Below the pieces are notes generated by a model that worked only from the letters and a program-made list of their open reading frames with translations, had not been told where the DNA came from and made no database searches. A DNA stretch of 64,000 bases from Endozoicomonas gorgoniicola (lineage in GTDB: Bacteria; Pseudomonadota; Gammaproteobacteria; Pseudomonadales; Endozoicomonadaceae): assembly GCF_025562715.2 (NCBI RefSeq), contig NZ_JAPFCC010000001.1, positions 5,914,001 to 5,978,000 of the forward strand, in the 5' to 3' direction. Of this stretch, positions 26,930 to 34,803 are shown piece after piece. How positions within the stretch are numbered: position 1 is the first letter of the stretch; the number at the start of each line of letters is the position of its first letter. Made by a program: the position numbers and the translations under genes.

Positions 26930-28312
26930 ATGCTTCAGGGCATCCGATTAAAAGCCAATCCAACAGACCAGCAAAAGCTGATCCTGTCTCAGTGGATGGG
27001 TTGCGCCCGGTTTATCTGGAATGCCAAGTGTGACGAACATCGCTACTACAGCACCTATGCAAGAAAATATTGCCCTGTCGGGACATTTGCGCCGGTTGAC
27101 ACTAAGGCCGCTCAATTTAAAAGCAGAGAGCTTTCTCCCTGGCTCTATAGCTGTCCCAGTCAGATAATCAGAAATTCAGCTACTCACTGGTATCAGACCT
27201 TCCAGAAGCACATGAAAGGGTTGTGTGGTAAACCAAAAAAGAAGCCAAAAACTGACAAAGGCAGCATTTACCTCACAAAAGAATTATTCCGGTTCGATGT
27301 ATGTGATGACGGTGTAACCCGTCTTTTTATAGGCACAAAGACCAACAATATCGGTTATCTGTCGTTCAAGTCCCACGGTGCATTCAACGAGCCAAAGTCC
27401 CTTTACATCAGGAAAGAGACAGGCCGGTACTTCGTTTCTTTCTGCTATGACGATGGATCGGAAGAACCCGTAACAGAAAAGGAACACCTGGAGTACCTGA
27501 AAGGCGCTTCTAAGGAATGGCTGGAAGAATATGTCATTGGCGTGGACCGTGGTGTTGCCATACCAGTGCATACCAGTGTGAAGGCTTACGACTTCACGGA
27601 GAATCAGAAAAAGAGCATGGATAAACGCAAGCGGTACGTTGAAAAACTGCAACGTCGTCTGTCTCGCCAAACCAAAGGCTCTAACCGCAGGCAAAAGACA
27701 AAAAACCGGATAGCCTGTCAACATAAGAAAGTTGCCAATATCCGGCAGGACTTCTGCCACAAAACCAGTCGGAAGATGGTCGATAGCAAGGCGAAGGTCA
27801 TCATTTTCGAGAACCTGAAAACCTCAAAGATGACTCGCAAGCCAAAGGCTAAGAAAGACAGAAGCGGCAAATTCATATCCAACAAAGCAAAACAGAAAGC
27901 CGGTCTGAACAAAGCCATTCTCAACGTAGGCTGGCACTATCTGGAAACCTACACACGCTACAAAGCGGCAAAAGCAGGCAAGGTGGTATTCAAAGTACCT
28001 GCACATCATACGAGTCAAGAGTGTGCGGAATGCGACTACACTCACCCCGACAACCGTAAGACACAGGAATTATTTTCTTGCGGTAGCTGCGGACACGTTG
28101 ACAACGCTGACCGAAACGCCAGCATCGTAACTAAGAAACGAGCAATTAATTTACTTTTAGACTCCGGAACAGAGTTGGTTGGCAAGGGTATTCCTGTGCT
28201 GACTAAAGGACGTGGAGCCATTCGTAAGACGGGAAAGTGCAAGCACTCTCCCGCATCTGGCAGCGAAACGTCAAAAAAGAAAAGAACAGTTGCTACTGCG
28301 GTAGCTGCTTAG
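26930..28312 (+). CDS. tnpB: RNA-guided nuclease TnpB of an IS605-group element
   Basis: 460 residues. N-terminal helical region MLQGIRLKANPTDQQKLILSQ, a WED/REC-like middle, and a split RuvC domain: first Asp in YVIGVDRGVAIPV, Glu in VIIFENLKTSKMT, last Asp in VDNADRNASIV. The zinc finger has CAEC and CGSC around YTHPDNRKTQELFS. All three catalytic acidic residues are present, so it is probably active. TnpB uses an omegaRNA from the right end to cut DNA beside a target-adjacent motif, which helps the element persist. A basic C-terminal tail of about 45 residues follows the RuvC domain. No tnpA near by. Confidence 0.93.
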   Translation: MLQGIRLKANPTDQQKLILSQWMGCARFIWNAKCDEHRYYSTYARKYCPVGTFAPVDTKAAQFKSRELSPWLYSCPSQIIRNSATHWYQTFQKHMKGLCGKPKKKPKTDKGSIYLTKELFRFDVCDDGVTRLFIGTKTNNIGYLSFKSHGAFNEPKSLYIRKETGRYFVSFCYDDGSEEPVTEKEHLEYLKGASKEWLEEYVIGVDRGVAIPVHTSVKAYDFTENQKKSMDKRKRYVEKLQRRLSRQTKGSNRRQKTKNRIACQHKKVANIRQDFCHKTSRKMVDSKAKVIIFENLKTSKMTRKPKAKKDRSGKFISNKAKQKAGLNKAILNVGWHYLETYTRYKAAKAGKVVFKVPAHHTSQECAECDYTHPDNRKTQELFSCGSCGHVDNADRNASIVTKKRAINLLLDSGTELVGKGIPVLTKGRGAIRKTGKCKHSPASGSETSKKKRTVATAVAA

Positions 28313-28321
28313 TATTGGAAG

Positions 28322-28349
28322 CTCGCTCCTTCAGGGGCGAGTAGTTCAC
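28322..28349 (+). ncRNA. Right end of the element / 3' part of the omegaRNA
   Basis: CTCGCTCC-TTCA-GGGGCGAG (28322-28341) followed by TAGTTCAC is typical of IS605-group right ends. In known systems the omegaRNA covers the tnpB 3' end and this hairpin, and its guide is the DNA just beyond the right end (here from about 28350). The 5' end of the RNA cannot be set by eye. Confidence 0.55.
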
Positions 28350-28844
28350 CGGTTATTAAAACGGATAGTTTGTTGTTATCAGTATTAGTACTTAGGTTTG
28401 CTGGTAGGGCTGGTGGCTGGGACTGTTGCTGTACTATTACCATTACAGTCATATAGAAGTAGTCGCAGTCATCCGGCAGTCAGTCCCCAGAGTAGCGGCG
28501 AGTCACTGCCGGTAATGTCTCAGAATAAAGTGATGATAATGATGAATCGAAAAGTCAGCAGGGGGCTATGGGGGTGAGTGACTGGCGCAGATTAAGGTTA
28601 ATGCCCTGAGAAAAATGTTGTCCAAAAATATCCGCCGGTTATCTGGAAAATTCAAAAGTGATTTGACCAAATCCTGTATATATAAAAGGAGTCTCAGATA
28701 TAAAAGCAGGTATATATACGGGCAGGCTTTTAGCCGCACACACTTCAATTCCACATGTCTTAACATGCGTCGCTGTTTGTGCATATTGTTTAGGACGCCC
28801 TGTTTTGCTATAGCAACCTTTTGCAGCCTGTTCAATTCCAGCCA
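28350..28844. other. Gap after the tnpB element: one fragmentary frame
   Basis: A plus frame from about 28393 reads LLVGLVAGTVAVLLPL, a single membrane segment, then about 45 Ser-rich residues to a TGA at 28575. It has no ATG or ribosome site at its start and may be a gene remnant. The rest overlaps the minus-strand decayed gene described next. I see no intact gene here. Confidence 0.3.
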
Positions 28845-29003
28845 CTACAACCGGAAGGAGCTTTTTATTAGGTGATTCCCATAATAAGTATCAGCCTTAT
28901 TACCTGATAACTGGTTCCGTTCCGTTCGTTTATTAAGCAATGCTACGCCCCGGTTGTGCATAGCCAATTCAAGCTCATACTGGGTCTGTATCAAATCAGT
29001 CAT
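28640..29003 (-). pseudogene. Decayed 5' part of a phage-type gene, possibly a single-subunit RNA polymerase
   Basis: ATG 29003 opens a 52-codon frame (MTDLIQTQYELELAMHNRGV, then YYGNHLIKSS) ending at 28845. A one-base shift continues into AGIEQAAKGCYSKTGRPKQY and further to TAA at about 28640. Joined, the pattern (Q-x-x-L-E-x-x-M-x-x-x-G-V, T-x-Y-G-x-x-L-I, then a K-x-G-R motif) resembles the N-terminus of T7-like phage RNA polymerases as I recall them. The rest of the gene is missing. The frameshift and loss of the remainder make it a pseudogene; the family call is weak. Confidence 0.3.
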
Positions 29004-29064
29004 TTATTTCCCCCACAAAAAAGTACAGCCATAATGATTTCCTACATATTAATAGTTAGTTAAT

Positions 29065-29126
29065 CTGAGTTTGAAGTAAATCCACGGTTAGACATTGGTT
29101 ATCCAATGCCTAACGATTGACTTACT
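29065..29126. repeat. Repeat copy A (hairpin after the 121-aa gene)
   Basis: About 60 bp resembling copy B at 29518-29590: both read TGAA..TAAA.CCAC.GTTA, CCAATG, TAACGATTG and CTTACT in order. Copy A folds as GTTAGACATTGG-TTAT-CCAATGCCTAAC. It lies directly after the stop of the minus gene ending at 29125. Confidence 0.7.
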
Positions 29127-29490
29127 AGCGCAACTCGGCTTCCAGACCTAAATCGACTCGCATGATGTGCCTGATCAAAACACCCATAGGTACAGCACGG
29201 AACGACGGGTCATTTCTTTGCCCTTCCTTTTCCATGTAGTCCATCAGGAATTTTGTTTTAGCAACTATGGTCAGGAAAAATCCTTCATTCTCTCTGGTAC
29301 TGAAATTCGATATGGCTGCATCAACCTCGGCGTCCGAAAAAGAAACCACAGCGATTATTTGCGTTAGGGCGTCGCTTCGTTCTGCCTCACTTGCTTGATA
29401 CCAGTCCCCCGCTGTTTGAGGGATGGCAGCCTGCGCGGAGAAAGATACAGTCAAAGCGATAGCGGCGATAAAAGCTCTAATAAATTTCAT
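29125..29490 (-). CDS. Small exported protein, unknown function
   Basis: 121 residues from ATG 29490, with GAGGAAA 8 nt upstream. Residues 1-22 (MKFIRAFIAAIALTVSFSAQ and A-A) form a signal peptide with an AQA cleavage site, so the mature protein (about 99 residues, IPQTAGDWYQASEAERSDAL) is periplasmic or secreted. It is helical, acidic to neutral, with no Cys or membrane segment. I recognise no family. It is the last of four minus-strand genes behind the integrase, and is flanked by two copies of a ~60-bp hairpin repeat. Confidence 0.65.
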   Translation of the reverse strand: MKFIRAFIAAIALTVSFSAQAAIPQTAGDWYQASEAERSDALTQIIAVVSFSDAEVDAAISNFSTRENEGFFLTIVAKTKFLMDYMEKEGQRNDPSFRAVPMGVLIRHIMRVDLGLEAELR

Positions 29491-29517
29491 AATAATTTCC
29501 TCAATTGAATTAGTTGA

Positions 29518-29590
29518 TTTGAGTCTGAAAATAAACCCACTGTTAACCACTGTTAACCACTGTTTCCAATGGTTAACGATTGGCTTACTT
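29518..29590. repeat. Repeat copy B (hairpin after the 83-aa gene)
   Basis: Second copy of the 29065-29126 repeat, with an internal duplication of gttaaccact. GTTAACCA (about 29549) pairs with TGGTTAAC (about 29570). It lies just after the stop of the minus gene ending at 29589. The same hairpin thus follows two consecutive small genes. Confidence 0.7.
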
Positions 29591-29840
29591 ATAAAGTGTT
29601 TAGAATCAGATCAACGATACGGCTAGACCACTTCAAGATACGCTGCGTATTCATATCCAGATGCACATAGCCTAAGTTTTGCGCTTTGGTTTTCTCTGTC
29701 GCATAACGGTAATAACAGTCATCTTTTATGACAGTAGTCTGGTATTCGTGATCGTCTAACCAGTGATTAACCCATGATGGATGATATGGCGCTTTAATAG
29801 CCTCCCGTATTAGTTTGGCTACTTCAGATACTTGAAGCAT
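29589..29840 (-). CDS. Small protein of the integrase island, unknown function
   Basis: 83 residues, MLQVSEVAKLIREAIKAPYH start. The first 35 residues look like a helix-turn-helix-type or small basic domain (VAKLIREAIKAPYHPSWVNHWL), followed by a beta-rich part (YQTTVIKDDCYYRYATEK). No export signal. Its start overlaps the end of the 58-codon gene upstream by 22 nt, so translation is probably coupled. I recognise no family; excisionase or DNA-binding roles are possible only by position. Confidence 0.5.
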   Translation of the reverse strand: MLQVSEVAKLIREAIKAPYHPSWVNHWLDDHEYQTTVIKDDCYYRYATEKTKAQNLGYVHLDMNTQRILKWSSRIVDLILNTL

Positions 29841-29995
29841 GTTTTATAATCAGGGCTTTGTGCCTGGTCTATGCGTCCTTCTAGCTCTGCAAACTTGCCG
29901 TGTATATGAGCCTCTAACTTTTCCAGTCCTGACTGAGTTGCAACCAGTGCGTTTAAAACGTCGCTCGCAGTAATGCCAGTCGGAACAGTTTCCAT
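29819..29995 (-). CDS. 58-residue protein with coiled-coil tendency
   Basis: ATG 29995 (GTGGG directly upstream) opens a 58-codon frame, METVPTGITASDVLNALVAT, then heptad-like QSGLEKLEAHIHGKFAELEG and a short tail ending at TAG 29819. It lies between int and the 83-aa gene, overlapping the latter by 22 nt in another frame. Order, overlap and codon use suggest a real small gene in an operon running from the integrase. No family recognised. Confidence 0.5.
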   Translation of the reverse strand: METVPTGITASDVLNALVATQSGLEKLEAHIHGKFAELEGRIDQAQSPDYKTCFKYLK

Positions 29996-30042
29996 CCCAC
30001 GACTGTCACGGCATACAATACCAGCTTTACTCCAGCACTGAC

Positions 30043-31317
30043 TTAAAGTTCTGGTATCTGATCAATCACGGCTTTCATTCTCTTAACCTGCTTGTTCCAT
30101 CCCTCGCCATACACTGCATGAGTAACGTCATCTTGAGCATGTCCCATCAGTGCCTTGATCAAACTATCTGGGGAGCCTTCAACAGCCCGTAGCTTGTCCG
30201 CATATCCCTGTCGAAAGCTATTGAGGCAATAAGCCTTGTCCTCTCCTTTAATCACCACTGAACCCAGAGCGGCCTTTATGTCGGCATTGAACTTGTTTGT
30301 TTTGTTGTACTCAACTGTGAATGGCTCAATGTCGTAACCGTACAGGTGGCTGATTGAATGGTGCAGCGGTATATGCCTGCGTCCTGCTTCAGTCTTTGTA
30401 TCGCCTACCTGTAAGCACTTGATACCATCAACAGTTTCCCACGTGGTTTTCTCCAATAGTTCGTTACTCCTTACTCCTGTGAAGTAGTAAAGACGGTACA
30501 CATCTCTGAAGGTAGAACTGCAAGTATCCAAAAGCTTAACCATAAGTTCCCTGGTCATTGGCGGTGCGCTGGTATTTGTAGCTCCTTTAATCCCGCCTAT
30601 CTGCTCCAGTGGGTTTATTTCAATGTGGTCAGTATTAGCAATTACCCAGTCAATCACAGCTGAAACCTTCCGATAGATGCTGTCAGCTGTAGACCGCTTA
30701 TAGTCACTGGATAGCAAACCTTCTTTGAACTGTCGGGCATTCTGCTTGTCCAGCTGAGTAACACAGGTAACACCAGTCAGGTCTTTCAGTAGTCGGAAGG
30801 CTCGCTTATGGTAGCTTGTGTTATGGGTTACTCGATGTGGTTTCCAGTCCCCTGTTGCTGCCTTTGAGTTGCAGAAGTCAGTCAGTAGAGTCTCAAGTGG
30901 CGGTATGTTGGCTTTAGGCTTTACTGCTTTGGTATCGCTGGTACTGGTTTTGGTATCAATAGTCTCAATCTCAGTATCCAATCGGCAAACCTTCCGGACA
31001 CCTTCAGCATACTGTCTGACTCTCTCAGCTGCCTGTCTGTCATCTACGGGACTAAACCACTCTTCAGCTTCCGGTAATTCACTCAGGCAACCGTCAATAA
31101 CTATCTGGGTATAGTGGTCTGCTGTGTCTCTGGCATCTTCCAGTTCTGTCTTCAGGTTGGCGAATATGTCCAGCTTCCTACTTCTCATTTCCAAAATACA
31201 ATCCATCAATGCAGAAATAACCTTTGCCTGATTAGGGCTGGTAGTCCTTAAACTGATGGAGTGTATCTTGTTCTTGAACCTTCTTTGATACGTAAAGTTG
31301 CCATTACGTCGGCGCAA
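30043..31317 (-). CDS. Tyrosine recombinase / phage-type integrase
   Basis: 424 residues. A long N-terminal part (about 1-250) holds the arm- and core-binding regions, including SAM-like ETLLTDFCNSKAATGDWK. The catalytic part keeps Arg283 (YYFTGVRSNELL), Lys308 (DTKTEAGRRHIPL), Arg369 (NSFRQGYAD), His393 (MGHAQDDVTH) and the nucleophile Tyr403 (AVYGEGW). The first His of the H-x-x-R box is Asn366. Such integrases insert phages or islands at specific attachment sites. It heads a group of small minus-strand genes down to 29125. The insertion site cannot be identified: no tRNA is adjacent. Confidence 0.9.
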   Translation of the reverse strand: MRRRNGNFTYQRRFKNKIHSISLRTTSPNQAKVISALMDCILEMRSRKLDIFANLKTELEDARDTADHYTQIVIDGCLSELPEAEEWFSPVDDRQAAERVRQYAEGVRKVCRLDTEIETIDTKTSTSDTKAVKPKANIPPLETLLTDFCNSKAATGDWKPHRVTHNTSYHKRAFRLLKDLTGVTCVTQLDKQNARQFKEGLLSSDYKRSTADSIYRKVSAVIDWVIANTDHIEINPLEQIGGIKGATNTSAPPMTRELMVKLLDTCSSTFRDVYRLYYFTGVRSNELLEKTTWETVDGIKCLQVGDTKTEAGRRHIPLHHSISHLYGYDIEPFTVEYNKTNKFNADIKAALGSVVIKGEDKAYCLNSFRQGYADKLRAVEGSPDSLIKALMGHAQDDVTHAVYGEGWNKQVKRMKAVIDQIPEL

Positions 31318-31612
31318 GTGTAGGCACGGACTTTCCTGTAAGTGCTTGAATCTCCTACAGTCCCCGTCGTTTTTGGGAAACTTGTAGGCAAGAAGAGTCT
31401 CTTCTAGACTCTTTTCAGATAAACCGCAGGTCTATATTGCATACACCACGCAATATAACTGCCAGTTGCTTATTACTAATAGCTGCACCAGCCAGATTTT
31501 TACCAATCGGTTTAGCGGTTTTCAGGCACAGGCAGCCGTGGCAACTATTTGGGAAGTGGACATTCTTTCCCAAAATAAGCTCTGGTCAGAACAGGCTAAT
31601 GGGAGGTAATTT
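31318..31612. other. Intergenic region upstream of the integrase, with inverted repeats
   Basis: Holds AAGAGTCT-CTTCT-AGACTCTT (31393-31413, followed by T3) and TATATTGC-9-GCAATATA (31433-31457). The first is terminator-like on the plus strand; the second could be a recombinase or repressor site between the divergent integrase and the gene at 31613. No gene seen. Confidence 0.5.
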
Positions 31613-32524
31613 GTGAAAAAAACAGTTTGGGCGACAGGCCTGTTTGCGGCATTGGTAGCAACGAGTGCCTGGTCTTTGCCGCTAGAGGAACATCGCGTTC
31701 GGCCCGAAGCTTCTGAAAACATTCAGACAACCGGGGCAAGTCAGAGGCTGACTGGGCTTAAACCAGACAGGGGACTGGTTGAGCGTGGAATATTTGAATG
31801 CATATATCACGACAACGAGTCGACTTCGACAAATAAAGTCCTTGTTCGTGGTACTGGCAGTTGTGGCTTTCTGGATGCCAGTGAGGATTATGAACCAAAA
31901 AGAAAACGTGTAGCCAGCTATGTGAACTCCCATTTACCAGGAGTATTTCAGCCTGAGAACACCAATTGTTTTGCAGTTCAGTCAAGAGAAGAAGACAAAG
32001 GGCGCAACAACAAGATCTCGGAATATATAGAGCAAATGGATCAGCTGCCTTTTAGTCAGGATGAAAGATTTCAGCTTCAGGATGAACGTCTGCAAAGTGT
32101 CATTAAAGTTGAAGAATTCATTCAGAAAGAACTGCTTGGTGACACACACTATCGAAAGGCTCTGCATAACGAACAACTCTGCGACGTGCTTCTGGTCACT
32201 GAAAATGAAGCTGGCCAGTCAAATGCAGGTGTCCGAAGCTGTGCCAAATCCTGCCTGGATGGTTTAGGCATGTTTGCCAAATGGGCCGGAGGCTGGGCAT
32301 GGACAGGAATGAAAAAAACAGGTATTCCTGCGGTGGGTGCCTATGTTACGAGCTGGGTTACAACTTCACCGTTATGGGATGCAATCACTGGCAGTATCAC
32401 AGGTGTATTGTATGGTGCCTGGAATAAGGAAGTTCACCAGACTCCTATTGGTACATCCTTCACGGTGGGTGATTTCGTTATGGCCACAGGTGTGTTCGTT
32501 TATCTGTACAAAAATCGAAGATAA
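31613..32524 (+). CDS. Exported protein with C-terminal membrane segments, unknown function
   Basis: 303 residues, starting at GTG 31613 behind a strong GGGAGG site. Residues 1-21 form a signal peptide (MKKTVWATGLFAALVATSAW then SL). The body (about 25-210) has Cys residues near 63, 84, 119, 190, 209 and 213 that could form disulfides, and a charged helical stretch (QDERFQLQDERLQSVIKVEE). The C-terminus has two hydrophobic segments (VGAYVTSWVTTSPLWDAITG and FTVGDFVMATGVFVYLY) and ends in a basic YKNRR. I know no family. Divergent from the integrase; it may be cargo of that island. Confidence 0.65.
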   Translation: MKKTVWATGLFAALVATSAWSLPLEEHRVRPEASENIQTTGASQRLTGLKPDRGLVERGIFECIYHDNESTSTNKVLVRGTGSCGFLDASEDYEPKRKRVASYVNSHLPGVFQPENTNCFAVQSREEDKGRNNKISEYIEQMDQLPFSQDERFQLQDERLQSVIKVEEFIQKELLGDTHYRKALHNEQLCDVLLVTENEAGQSNAGVRSCAKSCLDGLGMFAKWAGGWAWTGMKKTGIPAVGAYVTSWVTTSPLWDAITGSITGVLYGAWNKEVHQTPIGTSFTVGDFVMATGVFVYLYKNRR

Positions 32525-32642
32525 TAGAAGCGATTGGCAGTGTAGGGTTACGCATGATGTCGGGCAATAGCTTCCCGGGCTTTCAAAACAGAATGAGGTA
32601 AAACAGCTTTATAATTGAATGGATAAGTTGAAAAAAAGTTAG

Positions 32643-32672
32643 TTGGGAACATAGAATATTTTGTGTTCCCAA
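32643..32672. terminator. Hairpin between the 303-aa gene and the H-NS-like gene
   Basis: TTGGGAACA and TGTTCCCAA form a perfect 9-bp stem with a 12-nt loop, 119 bp after the stop at 32524. No clear T-run; it may be an operator instead. Confidence 0.4.
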
Positions 32673-32857
32673 TTCAGGTTATAGTTCTGACCAGTAAAAA
32701 ATTAAAAACGTTATTCACTGGATTGATATTTAAGCAATAATAGCTTTTCATTTATCGATATCCTCATAAATACAATCAAACTTGTTTGCATCTATGAGGG
32801 GCTGTGATAGATTTCGCCACTAGTAATTTTTTGTCCCTGGTTGTTGGTCACTTCACA

Positions 32858-33286
32858 ATGAATATTTTTGAAGAATCCCTGAGTGTTCTGAAATCCAAAG
32901 TACAGCTGCGTAAACTGTTTCAGGATATGCACGTAGAAGACATTCAGCGTGTAATTAGCCGTATTGAGAGCATTTACGAAGAAAAACTGGACGCTCAAAA
33001 GGAAGTAGAGCAGGAGCAACAGCGCAAGCGTGAAGCGATTGAGGCTGTTCTGAAAGAAATGCAGGATAAAGGTCTGGATATCGGTGACCTGGCTGTTGTG
33101 GGCAAAGGTACTGAGTCTAACCGTAAAGGTAAAACCCGTCAGCGTTACCAGTTTGAATACCAGACTGAAGACGGTACAACTGTGACCTGGGAAGGTGCAA
33201 CCACTGGTCGCATTCCTGCCGAGTTCACTGCTTACCTGAAGCGTACAGGTAAAGAACGTAAAGACTGCATCGTTACTGAGCTGTAA
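32858..33286 (+). CDS. H-NS-family nucleoid protein
   Basis: 142 residues from ATG 32858 (MNIFEESLSVLKSKVQLRKL); an upstream in-frame GTG at 32804 is less likely. The N-terminal half is a coiled-coil oligomerisation region (EEKLDAQKEVEQEQQRKREA). The C-terminal half has the H-NS DNA-binding fold: YQFEYQTEDGTTVTWEGATT then GRIPAEF, where the loop normally reads Q-G-R and here T-G-R. H-NS silences AT-rich foreign DNA. It lies beside the integrase island, which may be coincidence. No good ribosome site; the upstream 330 bp are AT-rich. Confidence 0.85.
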   Translation: MNIFEESLSVLKSKVQLRKLFQDMHVEDIQRVISRIESIYEEKLDAQKEVEQEQQRKREAIEAVLKEMQDKGLDIGDLAVVGKGTESNRKGKTRQRYQFEYQTEDGTTVTWEGATTGRIPAEFTAYLKRTGKERKDCIVTEL

Positions 33287-33304
33287 GTTACTGAGCTTTA
33301 ATAG

Positions 33305-33410
33305 CCCCCCAGTTTCTAACGCTGAATGTGTGCATGAAAAGTCATGCACATCACACAGGTTAGAAAATGGGGGCAGTCTTTAGAAAGGAAGGCATTGAGC
33401 CTTCCTTTCT
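33305..33410 (+). terminator. Tandem compound terminators after the H-NS-like gene
   Basis: First: an outer stem (33305-33320 with 33359-33373, CCCCC.AGTTTCTAAC type) encloses TGTGCATGA/TCATGCACA (33329-33350). Second: AGAAAGGAAGGC-ATTGA-GCCTTCCTTTCT (33382-33410, perfect 12 bp). The pair insulates the gene from convergent scsD. A direct repeat gtgctgcctgaaaaa (33417-33446) follows. Confidence 0.75.
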
Positions 33411-33479
33411 TGATTGTGCTGCCTGAAAAAGTGCTGCCTGAAAAATGAATCCTTATATAATTAAACAGCATTGCTGGTT

Positions 33480-33986
33480 TTAGCGGTTGAGATACAATCG
33501 AGCTAATAGCCCTGGTTTTGTTGTAACCCCTGTTAAAACGGACTTTATTTCACCATCCCTGACTATGAAAAACGACGGCGTGACGCTGATTGCCCAGTTT
33601 CTGCTGATAATTCCATCATCATCGTTAATGACTGACATCTTTAAATCGTTAGCCTTCAGATAGGCAGCAACGCGTTCGTCAGTACCTGAGGATAAGGCAA
33701 TGGTCATGACATGAATGTTTTCACTGTCGGACAGGTCACTGACTGTTGGACTGGTCCACTGGCAGACTCTGCACCAGCTGGCCCAGAAGTAGACCAGCAC
33801 CGGCGCTGATTTTGACAGCTCATGCAGATCGACGACTTTGTTGTTCAGGGTTTGGGCTCTGATCTGCGGTGCCAGCCCTGTCGGCATATCTTTCTGCAGG
33901 TACAGGTTGTAACCGGTAATGACAACCCCGGCAAAAAAAACGGTAAGAAAGAGTTCAATGATCCATTTACGCAATCTTGGTCTCAT
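33480..33986 (-). CDS. scsD: Membrane-anchored thioredoxin-like protein, ScsD
   Basis: 168 residues. One N-terminal membrane anchor (about 9-28, IIELFLTVFFAGVVITGY) places a TlpA/DsbE-type thioredoxin domain in the periplasm. The active site is WASWCRVCQW (Cys-Arg-Val-Cys), and the cis-Pro loop reads VTPSFFIV. In the suppressor-of-copper-sensitivity system, ScsD and ScsC are thiol proteins kept reduced by ScsB. Last gene of scsB-scsC-scsD; 58 bp after scsC. Confidence 0.85.
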   Translation of the reverse strand: MRPRLRKWIIELFLTVFFAGVVITGYNLYLQKDMPTGLAPQIRAQTLNNKVVDLHELSKSAPVLVYFWASWCRVCQWTSPTVSDLSDSENIHVMTIALSSGTDERVAAYLKANDLKMSVINDDDGIISRNWAISVTPSFFIVRDGEIKSVLTGVTTKPGLLARLYLNR

Positions 33987-34044
33987 AGTGTTTTCGCCGG
34001 GGTAGATGCCTTTTACTGAACAGTTATATCAGTCGCATAGTCTG

Positions 34045-34785
34045 TCAGTTCAGTCGAGACTTTATTTTTTCAGACAGCTGGTCGGCGTTGGTAAAACCAC
34101 CCAATACTTCGTCAGCAAAGACCATGGCAGGTGTACCTCTGATGCCCAGTTCAGAGGCGAGCCTGAGGTTGTTGTCGACCTTTGTCCTGATGTTGTTATC
34201 TACTTTCTTTTTCAGGGCTTTAGCATCCAGTCCTTCGGCTTTGAAGGCGGCAGCTATGGAGGCGCTGTCATGTCCGCCTGGTTTGGACATCAGGCGGTGA
34301 TGCAATTTCTGGTACATATCCGGGTGGCTCGCATGGGCGGCCAATATCAGCTCTGCGGCTTCTCTGGACGTTTCCCCTAAAACCGGGAGTTCTTTGTAGA
34401 TAATCTTCAGGTCAGGATACTGTTTGACCATCTGTTCCAGAATCGTGTCCTGACGCTTGCAGAAACCACAGTTGTAATCTGCAAAGTACACCATGGCTAC
34501 CTTGCCCTTCGGGTTGCCGGTAAACGGGTCATCCGTGGTGTTAAACAACTGATCTTTTCTTGACTCAAGGCTGGATTTTCGGGCATCTTCCTGTGCCTGA
34601 AGCTCTCGTTTACGAAGCTCATTGATGGCTTCGACCAGAATGTCTGGATTTTCGACCAGTGTCGAACGAACCAACTCCCGAACCTGTTGTTGCTGGTCAG
34701 CGTCCAGGGGGGCTGCCTGCAGGTAAGATGGGGTGATTGCGGAGGCAGCCGTCACCAGTGTTATTGCACAAAGCAGTTTTTTCAT
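34045..34785 (-). CDS. scsC: DsbA/DsbC-like periplasmic thiol protein, ScsC
   Basis: 246 residues from ATG 34785 (MKKLLCAITLVTAASAITPS); a TTG at 34797 would add four. Signal peptide to about 25 (YLQA-A). An N-terminal helical stretch (LDADQQQQVRELVRSTLVEN and on to about 85) fits the trimerisation region known in some ScsC proteins. The thioredoxin/DsbA-fold domain has the active site CGFC (FADYNCGFCKRQD, about 105-117) and cis-Pro in RGTPAMVF. It probably isomerises or reduces disulfides and protects against copper stress. 18 nt after scsB. Confidence 0.88.
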   Translation of the reverse strand: MKKLLCAITLVTAASAITPSYLQAAPLDADQQQQVRELVRSTLVENPDILVEAINELRKRELQAQEDARKSSLESRKDQLFNTTDDPFTGNPKGKVAMVYFADYNCGFCKRQDTILEQMVKQYPDLKIIYKELPVLGETSREAAELILAAHASHPDMYQKLHHRLMSKPGGHDSASIAAAFKAEGLDAKALKKKVDNNIRTKVDNNLRLASELGIRGTPAMVFADEVLGGFTNADQLSEKIKSRLN

Positions 34786-34803
34786 TGAATTATCCAATAT
34801 AAA

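Larger units (their letters stand above)
26663..28349 (+). mobile_element. IS200/IS605-group element with tnpB only (IS1341-like)
   Basis: The element consists of tnpB and a structured right end at 28322-28349; no Y1 transposase (tnpA) is present on either strand. The left boundary is uncertain: I place it at the compound stem-loop at 26663, but it could start nearer to tnpB. Elements of this type move with a TnpA supplied in trans. Confidence 0.6.

Noticed and set aside
28390..28575. Small membrane gene after the tnpB element
   Set aside because: No start codon with a ribosome site and a low-complexity tail; recorded only as a fragment.
29065..29590. Integron-type attC sites flanking small genes
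   Set aside because: The repeats read GTTAG...CTAAC from outside in; attC needs CTAAC...GTTAG order. The integrase is also not of the IntI type by visible motifs.
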